Part shown: piece by piece, positions 1 through 7,010 of the stretch
Layout of the letters: every line of letters begins with the position of its first letter
Numbering within the stretch: the first letter of the stretch is position 1
NCBI RefSeq assembly: GCF_000143625.1
Contig: NZ_GL379591.1
Span: 38,710 to 102,709 of the forward strand
Direction of reading: 5' to 3'
DNA from: Candidatus Regiella insecticola LSR1
GTDB taxonomy: Bacteria > Pseudomonadota > Gammaproteobacteria > Enterobacterales > Enterobacteriaceae
Length of the DNA stretch: 64,000 nt
Made by a program: the position numbers and the translations under genes
The notes under the pieces: generated by a model
What the model was told of the DNA's origin: nothing
Databases searched by the model: none
Seen by the model: the letters and a program-made list of their open reading frames with translations, nothing else

Positions 1-511
1 TATAAAGTACATATTGAGCACCGACAGAACGCGCCAAACCAATGGCCTTAGTACGTGAGCCCAAACTATCATTTTCTGATAATCCGAGCTTTTTCTTAGC
101 TGCTGCCAATTGATTCGCTGAAATTAGCACAAATTTTTTGTTTGAAGCCAGTTTTTGGTACAGTGCTTCGGTCGCCTTTGCACTCTGCAATTGCCCGTTG
201 GTACTATTTTTTACACTATCTAACAACAATACACTGCCTGCCACGACATTATTCACATTCAACATATTATCAACCAGAGGTTCGATACTGGCCGCCCAAT
301 TGAACACGCGCATTTTTGGCAATGGCGGCACCTTTTCCACCTCCGGGGGAGGCGCTGTCTCAGTCTCTGATTCTGATATGGAGGGTTTTAGCGGTTTGAT
401 AGTAACGGGAGGATGCGAAACATTTTGATGATGATCAGTATCTTGCTGCCATGAACACCCTATCAATGTCAATGTAATCAGACCAGATACTATAAACCCA
501 TATCTTTTCAT
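1..511 (-). CDS. lpoB: LpoB, outer-membrane lipoprotein activator of PBP1b (partial, cut by window edge)
   Basis: Reading the minus strand from the ATG at 511 gives a lipoprotein signal ending in the lipobox LTLIGC (Cys at about residue 19). A Pro/Glu-rich linker follows (about residues 30-65), then the start of the globular LpoB domain (RVFNWAASIEPLVDNML...). LpoB reaches through the peptidoglycan from the outer membrane and stimulates the transglycosylase and transpeptidase activity of PBP1b. About 170 residues are visible; E. coli LpoB has 213, so the C-terminus lies outside the window. In E. coli the order is hinT-ycfL-lpoB; here ycfL is absent and a Rep-A repeat sits between hinT and lpoB. 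Identification by recalled similarity and genomic order is firm. Confidence 0.88.
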   Translation of the reverse strand, partial: MKRYGFIVSGLITLTLIGCSWQQDTDHHQNVSHPPVTIKPLKPSISESETETAPPPEVEKVPPLPKMRVFNWAASIEPLVDNMLNVNNVVAGSVLLLDSVKNSTNGQLQSAKATEALYQKLASNKKFVLISANQLAAAKKKLGLSENDSLGSRTKAIGLARSVGAQYVLY

Positions 512-544
512 TAATCGCACTCCAATCAAAAACGTCAGCGACAT

Positions 545-670
545 TATACCCAATGAATTTCGAGTTACGGCAAGGCGGCCAGGGCGACCGACCGGTGAGC
601 GTAGACAACTACGTGATTCGGCGAGCACCCGCAGACAACAAAGCCGTAACTTGAAAGGCGAAGGGTATAT
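545..670. repeat. Rep-A copy 1 (~120 bp palindromic miniature element)
   Basis: One end reads TACCCAATGAATTTCGAGTT and the other is the reverse of TACCCTTCGCCTTTCAAGTT, so the ends are imperfect inverted repeats opening with TACCC. The core carries the gccagggcgaccgacc...gtgattcggcgagcacccgc variant (core type 1). It lies between lpoB and hinT, where ycfL would be expected. Confidence 0.9.
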
Positions 671-684
671 AGCTAAAATTCGCG

Positions 685-1056
685 TCACCTAGCTAGTGTT
701 TTAGGAAGTTCACCCAACAAAGGGCCTAGTGGCTTACCACCCAGCAGATGCATGTGAAGATGGTAAATTTCTTGGCCGGCATCATCCTTACAATTGACGA
801 TCAATCGATACCCCTTTTCGGCAATACCTTCTCTCTTAGCTATTTTAGTCGCAACCCACATCATGCGCCCCAAAATAATCTTATCTTCTTCAGCAACCTC
901 ATCTAGCGTAGGAATAGGTTTCCTAGGAACAATCAAAATATGGGTAGGGGCTTGGGGCTTACTATCACGGAATGCGGTTACCAAATTATCTTGATACACA
1001 ATATCGGCAGGTATTTCACGGTGAATAATTTTACTAAAAATCGTTTCTTCAGTCAT
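685..1056 (-). CDS. hinT: HinT, HIT-family purine nucleoside phosphoramidase
   Basis: The product begins [20 protein letters not shown] and carries the histidine triad HLHMHLLGG near residue 100, the active site of HIT nucleotide hydrolases that cleave adenosine phosphoramidates and aminoacyl-adenylates. About 123 aa, matching the family. An upstream in-frame ATG exists at 1092, but the start at 1056 matches E. coli HinT and is preferred. It sits next to ptsG and lpoB as in E. coli, although fhuE and ycfL are missing. The C-terminus (GELPKTLAR) differs from E. coli, which is common at this end. Confidence 0.93.
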   Translation of the reverse strand: MTEETIFSKIIHREIPADIVYQDNLVTAFRDSKPQAPTHILIVPRKPIPTLDEVAEEDKIILGRMMWVATKIAKREGIAEKGYRLIVNCKDDAGQEIYHLHMHLLGGKPLGPLLGELPKTLAR

Positions 1057-1105
1057 AGTTAATATTTCTTTGTAAATAGCGTAACGGCTCAAAGGGAATC
1101 GGCAC

Positions 1106-1226
1106 TATACCCTTCGCCTTTCAAGCCGCCGCGTTGTTGGCTACGGGGTTCCCGCCCTCATGGTATTAGGCTCATCGGTCTCACGCCCTTGACCGCCTGG
1201 CGGCAACTTCGAGAGCTGTGGGTATA
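1106..1226. repeat. Rep-A copy 2
   Basis: Starts TATACCCTTCGCCTTTCAAG and ends ...GTGGGTATA; core type 1 but diverged. It fills the gap between ptsG and hinT. Confidence 0.85.
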
Positions 1227-1232
1227 ACAAAA

Positions 1233-2666
1233 TCAATTATCACGAATATATTCATCCATATCCGTTTTTAAATTATCTGATTTAGTACCAAAAATAGCCT
1301 GCACTCCAGAGCCTGAAACTACAACACCAGCAGCGCCAAGCTTTTTCAAACCCGCTTGATCTACTTTAGTAATATCTTCCACACTGACACGTAAACGAGT
1401 AATACAGGCATCTAAGTTAAGAATATTTTTTTTACCACCAAAGGTGGCAACCAGCGCCGCGGACATTTCAGAGCCACTCCGCAACATTTGCTCATCCGAT
1501 TCACTTTCACGACCGGGAGTTTTGAGATCTAATTTTACGATCAGCAAGCGAAAAATAATGTAATAAACGAAACCATAGCAAATACCAACTAAAGGAAATA
1601 ACCAGATCCGACTGCTGTTACCGCTCAGTACGATAAAATCAATTAATCCATGAGAGAAACTCGTACCATCGCGCATGCCAAGTAAAATACAAATGGGGAA
1701 AGCTAACCCCGCTAAAATGGCATGAATCGCGTACAGAACCGGAGCCACAAACATAAAAGTGAATTCTATCGGTTCAGTGATACCCGTCAAAAATGCGGTG
1801 AGAGCGGCAGAAATCATGATGCCGCCGACTTTAGCTCGGTTTTCAGGTTTAGCGGAATGCCAAATTGCAATAGCAGCTGCGGGCAAACCATACATTTTAA
1901 ATAAAAAGCCACCTGATAATTTCCCCGCCGTTGGATCACCGGCGATATAACGCGGAATATCACCATGAAATACCTGCCCAGCCGAATTAATATATTCTCC
2001 AATTTGCATTTGAAAAGGAACATTCCATATATGATGAAGACCGAAGGGAACCAGGGCACGTTCTACAACACCATAAATAGCAAACGCCGCTACCGAATTC
2101 TGATAAGCAGCCCACTGTGAAAAAGTTTGTACCGCATTACCTATCGGTGGCCAAATGAAGGCCAATATCCCTCCTAATAAAATAGCCGAAAAACCAGAAA
2201 TAATAGGGACAAAACGTTTACCGGCAAAAAATCCTAAGTATTCGGGTAATTTAATCCGATAAAAACGATTAAACATATAAGCGGCAACTGCACCTGCTGC
2301 TATCCCACCTAACACCCCGGTATCAGCCAAACGCTTGCCAGAAATTTCATCCGCAGGCATATGCAAGATCAATGGCGCAATTACAGCTATGGTTTTCACC
2401 ATAATGCCATAGGCCACAACAGCAGCTAAAGCCGAAACACCATCATTGTTAGTAAAACCTAATGCAACCCCGATAGCAAAAATTAATGGCATGTTAGCAA
2501 ATACGGAACCACCCGCTTCTGCCATGACGTGAGAGACTACCGCAGGTAACCAGCTAAAATCAGCGGAACCTACCCCCAATAAAATACCGGCGATAGGTAA
2601 TACGGATACCGGTAGCATTAGCGATTTACCCACTTTTTGCAGGCTTGCAAATGCGTTTCTAAACAT
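1233..2666 (-). CDS. ptsG: PtsG, glucose-specific PTS enzyme IICB
   Basis: Inner-membrane glucose transporter of the phosphotransferase system; it imports glucose and phosphorylates it at C6. 477 aa, full length for the family. The N-terminal EIIC part (about residues 1-385) is a chain of hydrophobic segments with the conserved [15 protein letters not shown] block. The C-terminal EIIB domain (about 395-477) holds the phosphorylated cysteine in [10 protein letters not shown]. The ATG at 2666 follows an AGGAG-like site (accaggag, 8-9 nt upstream). The 248 bp upstream, to the Rep-A copy at 2915, is AT-rich and should hold the promoter; I could not recognise a convincing CRP or Mlc site there. 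tatD lies upstream on the same strand as in E. coli. Confidence 0.96.
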   Translation of the reverse strand: MFRNAFASLQKVGKSLMLPVSVLPIAGILLGVGSADFSWLPAVVSHVMAEAGGSVFANMPLIFAIGVALGFTNNDGVSALAAVVAYGIMVKTIAVIAPLILHMPADEISGKRLADTGVLGGIAAGAVAAYMFNRFYRIKLPEYLGFFAGKRFVPIISGFSAILLGGILAFIWPPIGNAVQTFSQWAAYQNSVAAFAIYGVVERALVPFGLHHIWNVPFQMQIGEYINSAGQVFHGDIPRYIAGDPTAGKLSGGFLFKMYGLPAAAIAIWHSAKPENRAKVGGIMISAALTAFLTGITEPIEFTFMFVAPVLYAIHAILAGLAFPICILLGMRDGTSFSHGLIDFIVLSGNSSRIWLFPLVGICYGFVYYIIFRLLIVKLDLKTPGRESESDEQMLRSGSEMSAALVATFGGKKNILNLDACITRLRVSVEDITKVDQAGLKKLGAAGVVVSGSGVQAIFGTKSDNLKTDMDEYIRDN

Positions 2667-2914
2667 AATGAAATATACTCCTGGTTAATAATAAATAATT
2701 TTTTATTGTTTCTTATTCCTCGTTACAAAAACAGGTAATCCTTTACTAAACTGAGCATCTTTAGCGCTCTTTGGTTATTACGAAGAGTAAAATAAATTGT
2801 CTTTTTAATGTTTGGTGATAATCACGTTTCTATAAACAAAGAAAAAAATTTCCAGGATTGGTATCGCTTTTTGTAATAAATTACAAATTAATAGACTAAT
2901 TTACGCCAAAGGAC

Positions 2915-3036
2915 ATACGCCCAATGAATTTCGAGTTACGGCAAGGCGGCCAGGACGACCGACCGATGAGCGTAGATAGACCATGAGGCGAGCACCCGCA
3001 GACAACAAAGCCGTAACTTGAAAGGCGAAGGGTATA
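2915..3036. repeat. Rep-A copy 3
   Basis: Core type 1, from tacgcccaatgaatttcgag to gcgaagggtata, between tatD and the ptsG promoter region. Confidence 0.9.
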
Positions 3037-3101
3037 AACACGTTATTAGGTTTAGTAATACATTACGCCTTAAAAAGGCGTAAATAGTAGTTACAAAAAA
3101 T

Positions 3102-3905
3102 TTATTGATTACCAAAATATTCCAATCTTGATATGTCAATATGAAACAACGTAGAAAAATTTTTAGTGGTTTCCTCTGCCAATTCTTCCAAGCTAATTTT
3201 TTTTAGCACTGCGATATATTCAGCAATATCAAGAACATAAGCCGGTTGATTTTCTTTTCCTCGGTTCGGAACCGGTGCTAAATAAGGTGAATCAGTTTCA
3301 ATTAGCAGGCGGTCTAATGGAACATAGCGTACAACCTCACGTAACTTGTCAGAATTACGAAAAGTCACAATCCCAGAAAATGACAAATAGAATCCTAAAT
3401 CCAGTAACTTTTTCGCAGTCGCTTGATCTTCAGTAAAACAGTGTAAAACCCCCCTACAATCTCGTGCATTTTCTTGCTGTAAAATAGCCAGCGTATCCTC
3501 AGCTGCCGCACGAGTATGCACAATCACCGGCTTATTTAACTCACGACCGATACAAATATGTTGTCGAAATGATTTTTGCTGCTGCGCAATATTATCTTTT
3601 TGGTAAGAATAATCCAGCCCCGTTTCCCCTAATGCGACTACCTTGCTCGCAGAAGCCAGTTTTAACAATTTTTTATCATCATAACTTTCTTTAAGATAGA
3701 GGGGATGTACACCACAAGAAAATGCGACATTTTTACGCTCGCCGATCAACTCCACCATAGCGCTAAAACCCGGTAAGGTAGTGGCTACCGCCAAAACAAA
3801 ACCCACACCACGTGCCTTAGCTTTAGCTAGCACATCATCAACATCGGCATGCAATTGCTGATAATCCAAGCTATCGAGATGGCAATGAGAATCAATTAAT
3901 AACAT
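3102..3905 (-). CDS. ycfH: YcfH-type TatD-family metal-dependent hydrolase
   Basis: 267 aa. It begins MLLIDSHCHLD, with the metal-binding HxH of the TatD/amidohydrolase fold. Further metal and active-site motifs follow: ALGETGLDY (Glu about residue 94), KPVIVHTR, GVLHCFTED and LLIETDSPYLAPVP (catalytic Asp). TatD proteins are Mg-dependent 3'-5' DNA/RNA exonucleases; for the YcfH branch a quality-control or hydrolase role is less certain. The holB-ycfH-ptsG order matches E. coli. Intact; the start at 3905 matches the family N-terminus. Confidence 0.93.
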   Translation of the reverse strand: MLLIDSHCHLDSLDYQQLHADVDDVLAKAKARGVGFVLAVATTLPGFSAMVELIGERKNVAFSCGVHPLYLKESYDDKKLLKLASASKVVALGETGLDYSYQKDNIAQQQKSFRQHICIGRELNKPVIVHTRAAAEDTLAILQQENARDCRGVLHCFTEDQATAKKLLDLGFYLSFSGIVTFRNSDKLREVVRYVPLDRLLIETDSPYLAPVPNRGKENQPAYVLDIAEYIAVLKKISLEELAEETTKNFSTLFHIDISRLEYFGNQ

Positions 3906-3993
3906 AGTGTATCAACTCTTGATAAAAGCCTATTTTCTTCGTCTGAACGTCACTATAGGCGCTAAAAAATAAATAAAAAGACAAAACCGCAGA

Positions 3994-4974
3994 CTATGAC
4001 AGCATACTTTCCCAATTCAGCAACTGTTCAGTAATCACTAATTCACGATTTAGCCCAACAATCGACAACAACTGATGACGGCAATACATCCATTGGTTCG
4101 CAGATTTTAATAACGCCTCAATGGATAATTTTTGCATCAATTGTTGCACTAATGGCAGTTGATCCTGATTAACAATAAAATCTCCTGATCGATGCTGCCA
4201 TTTCAGCGCATCGAGTAACAAAGAGATGAGCCAATGCAAACGCTCATTGACCTCATCATGATGCAATTGTGGCAATAATGACAGCATATCACCAGACAAA
4301 AGAGCCCGAGATAACGCAGTACAGCAAACCGTGCGCTGCTGCCAATGTGCTGGCTCTAGCAGTTGTTTCGCCGCCAAGGGCGCGCCATTAGTCAGCCGCA
4401 GTGCCGTCAAGATCACAGTCGATTCAGCCATGACCTGATCACTTAACCACCGCACACTTAAATCGGGATCCGGACTCGCTAGATGCCAATAAAAACAACG
4501 GCTACGTAAAGTAGCCAAAACACGAGACGGCTGATAACACCCCAGCACGAAATAGGTTTCTTCAGGAGGATCTTCCAAGGTTTTTAGCAATGCGTTTACC
4601 GCAATATCCGTCAATTGTTCAACCTGAGGCAACAAAATCACTTTCGCACCGCCCTGTTGAGCATGAGAAGCAAGTTTTTCTGTAATTTGCCTGATGGATT
4701 CGATACCCAAACGTGTTTTACCTTTTTCTGGCATCAAGTGATAATAATCAGGATGATTACCCGCCAGCATTAAGCAACAACTGTGGCAGCGACCACAACT
4801 TTTGTCGTTTTGCTTTTGCTGACACATTAACCATCGACTCAATCCATAAAACAACGACTCTGCCCCATTGCCAGGCAACGCATGTAACAATAATGCATGA
4901 TGACCACGCCCGATGATGTGCTGATTGAGCAATTGGTGATAGGGAGCGGTGAGCCAGGGATACCAAGTCATCAT
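3994..4974 (-). CDS. holB: HolB, DNA polymerase III clamp-loader subunit delta prime
   Basis: The product begins M-MTWYPWLTAPYHQLL and matches E. coli delta' throughout: the zinc-binding cysteines CGRCHSCC, the LLKTLEDPPEETYFVL segment with the family ELEEPP-like sensor region, and the LRSRC motif equivalent to the SRC motif of clamp-loader AAA+ subunits. It works with delta and tau/gamma to open the beta clamp. An upstream in-frame ATG at 5034 lies inside a Rep-A repeat and would add a repeat-encoded tail (MKGEGYTQ...), so the adjacent ATGs at 4974/4971 are preferred. In E. coli tmk and holB overlap; here they are split by a Rep-D fragment and a Rep-A element, so translational coupling to tmk is lost. 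Confidence 0.93.
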   Translation of the reverse strand: MMTWYPWLTAPYHQLLNQHIIGRGHHALLLHALPGNGAESLFYGLSRWLMCQQKQNDKSCGRCHSCCLMLAGNHPDYYHLMPEKGKTRLGIESIRQITEKLASHAQQGGAKVILLPQVEQLTDIAVNALLKTLEDPPEETYFVLGCYQPSRVLATLRSRCFYWHLASPDPDLSVRWLSDQVMAESTVILTALRLTNGAPLAAKQLLEPAHWQQRTVCCTALSRALLSGDMLSLLPQLHHDEVNERLHWLISLLLDALKWQHRSGDFIVNQDQLPLVQQLMQKLSIEALLKSANQWMYCRHQLLSIVGLNRELVITEQLLNWESMLS

Positions 4975-4983
4975 TAATTTCTT

Positions 4984-5010
4984 AAACCTCTTTCGAAACT
5001 GTAGCGAGTA
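4984..5010. repeat. Rep-D terminal fragment
   Basis: The stretch acctctttcgaaactgtagcgag matches the end of Rep-D (gacctctttggaaaccgtagcgag in the inverse orientation) and lies just upstream of holB, partly in its ribosome-binding region. Confidence 0.55.
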
Positions 5011-5015
5011 TTGGG

Positions 5016-5136
5016 TATACCCTTCGCCTTTCAAGTTACGGCTTTGTTGTCTGCGAGTGCTCGCCTCATGGTCTATCTACGCTCATCGGTCGGTCGCCCT
5101 GGCCGCCTTGCCGTAACTCGAAATTCATTGGGTATA
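5016..5136. repeat. Rep-A copy 4
   Basis: Core type 1, starting TATACCCTTCGCCTTTCAAG and ending CGAAATTCATTGGGTATA, inserted between tmk and holB, which are normally contiguous. Confidence 0.92.
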
Positions 5137-5147
5137 TATTGTCTTAT

Positions 5148-5801
5148 TCAGACATTCTTTTCTTCAAAACCATTCATTTCCAACCATTTTTCAAGTTCTC
5201 GCCGAATTTCAGCACTCACCTGCGCAAGTGGTTGCGCCGCATTAATCATTTTAATATTGCTATCGCCTGCCACCAATTTCAGATAACGCTCATGAACCCG
5301 GGTAAAAAATGCCAGAGATTCTTGTTCAATACGATCAGGAGACCCACGCAATCTAACACGCGCTAATCCCTGCTCAGGAGAAATATCTAAATATAATGTC
5401 AAATCAGGACGAAAGGAGCCCAGCAGACTATCACGTAATGATGTCATCAATTTGCTATCAACATCCCGCCCGCCTCCCTGGTAAGCTTGGGATGATAAAT
5501 CATGACGATCACCCACTACCCAAGTCCCACGCGCTAACGCGGGTTTAATAACATTTTCGATCAACTGCACTCGAGCAGCATATAACATTAAAACTTCTGC
5601 TTTATCTGTGAGAGGATCAGAATCTATACGCTGTTTTATCAGTTCACGTAATTTTTCTGCCACCGGCGTGCCGCCAGGCTCACGGGGCTGAACAATATCA
5701 TTAATCCCGTTAGCACGTAAGACTTGAGCCACTGTCTCTCCCGCCGTCGTTTTTCCTGCGCCTTCCAGGCCTTCAATCACGATAAATTTACCGGTTATCA
5801 T
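5148..5801 (-). CDS. tmk: Tmk, thymidylate kinase (in frame with upstream mltG)
   Basis: Phosphorylates dTMP to dTDP. From the ATG at 5801 the product is 217 aa and begins [20 protein letters not shown], carrying the P-loop (GLEGAGKT), then the DR motif in [18 protein letters not shown] and the LID-like [12 protein letters not shown]. Size and sequence match E. coli Tmk (213 aa). Upstream the frame stays open into mltG because a run of seven T (A on the coding strand, 5813-5819) changes the phase: the ancestral mltG stop (TAA at 5803-5805) is now out of frame. The tmk start itself is intact, so a free enzyme can probably still be made. Confidence 0.9.
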   Translation of the reverse strand: MITGKFIVIEGLEGAGKTTAGETVAQVLRANGINDIVQPREPGGTPVAEKLRELIKQRIDSDPLTDKAEVLMLYAARVQLIENVIKPALARGTWVVGDRHDLSSQAYQGGGRDVDSKLMTSLRDSLLGSFRPDLTLYLDISPEQGLARVRLRGSPDRIEQESLAFFTRVHERYLKLVAGDSNIKMINAAQPLAQVSAEIRRELEKWLEMNGFEEKNV

Positions 5802-6845
5802 TTTACTGTGCATTTTTTTGTCCTTCAAGCCCTGACGATAAATACGAACTGCATCATTATGCTGGGCTAAATCAGCACTAAATTTATGCCCTCCCTGACC
5901 GTCGGCGACAAAATAAAGATATTGCGTCTTAGCCGGATGAGCCGCGGCATTTAGCGAAACTAAGCTCGGCATAGCAATAGCGGTTGGAGGTAATCCACTA
6001 TTGGTATAGGTATTATACAGGGTAGTAGTCAGCAAATCTTTACGTGTGAGTTTGCCTTTGTAGTTTTCACCCATACCATAAATCACCGTAGGATCGGCTT
6101 GCAATCGCATTCCCAATCGCAAACGGTTGACAAACACCGATGCAACAATGTGACGTTCATCATTGATAGCACTCTCTTTTTCTATAATTGACGCCATCAC
6201 CACTAAATCATTCGGCGTTTTATAAGGGAGTAATTCATCACGCCCTTGCCAAATCTCAGCAACGACTTTGGCCATTTTTTCGTGGGCACGTTTGAGTAAA
6301 CTGATGTCAGTGGTTCCCGCAGTATACGAATAAGTATCGGGATAAAACCACCCTTCGAGCGGTGCATTACTTTCCAACGCCAGCAACGAGGCAATATCAG
6401 CATTGTTTTTTCCTATTAATTGCTGTTTTACATAGTCCGCACCCTGTAATTTATTCAGCCAATCCTTAAAAGTACTGCCTTCAATAAAAAGAATAAAAAA
6501 TTGGGCTTCTTTACAGCTAGCCAATAAATTCAGCATGTCTCTAACCGTCATATCAGGCATCAAACGGTAGATGCCCGCTTTAAATTTAGCCAACTCAGGT
6601 TCGATGTGCAGTAACCAGGAGAATAATGAAGAGGGGGCTATCACCTGCTGCTGTAATAGTAACGCCTCGAGCGCTACCCTTCCGCTACCCGAGGGTAACG
6701 TAAAAAGCGTTTCCTGCTTGATCGCTAAGCGACTATCGGAAAAATTTTTTATTTTCATATAGCCTAAACTTAACACGACTGATAACGCTAAACAGAGCAA
6801 TACTAAAATAATCAGTACCTGGGGGTATTTTTTTCTTATCGTCAT
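5802..6845 (-). CDS. mltG: MltG (YceG), endolytic murein transglycosylase, fused in frame to tmk
   Basis: Inner-membrane enzyme that cleaves nascent glycan strands and acts as a terminase for peptidoglycan synthesis. The likely start is the ATG at 6845 ([13 protein letters not shown]), followed by one transmembrane helix (about residues 8-30), the LysM-like region and the YceG catalytic domain with the essential Glu in [11 protein letters not shown] and the downstream motif [18 protein letters not shown]. In-frame ATGs further upstream, to 6959, lie in repeat-derived sequence and are not favoured. The C-terminus should read ...LKDKNAQ-stop as in E. coli, but an A7 run (coding strand; A5 or A8 would give the stop) carries the frame straight into tmk, giving a ~565 aa MltG-Tmk polypeptide. 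pabC, normally upstream, is missing; toxin DNA is there instead. Confidence 0.9.
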
Positions 6846-6855
6846 ATCACATTGA

Positions 6856-6900
6856 CTCTTGGAGCCTGTTCGAAATTTTTTGTGTGAGTAAATGTAATAT
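6856..6900. repeat. Rep-C terminal fragment
   Basis: The stretch ggagcctgttcgaaattttttgtgtgagtaaatg resembles the outer end of Rep-C (gagcctattcgaaatcttcttgag). It forms the 5' leader of mltG. Confidence 0.5.
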
Positions 6901-7010
6901 AACAAAAATGCATCAATGAATGTTACGCCAACCGCAAAATTTGTTGAAAAAATCAACAATAAAATCTCTACCTTTAGGAAAATGGATCAAATTGACATAA
7001 GGACATAACT

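Noticed and set aside
138..428. Plus-strand open frame of 96 codons
   Set aside because: It is antisense to lpoB, whose lipobox and domain are clear on the minus strand.
2815..2832. GTGAT-AATCAC palindrome upstream of ptsG as a CRP site
   Set aside because: Half-site spacing is 3 or less instead of 6 bp, so it does not fit the CRP consensus.
5034..5034. Upstream ATG for holB
   Set aside because: It lies in the Rep-A repeat and gives a repeat-encoded N-terminus not present in the HolB family.
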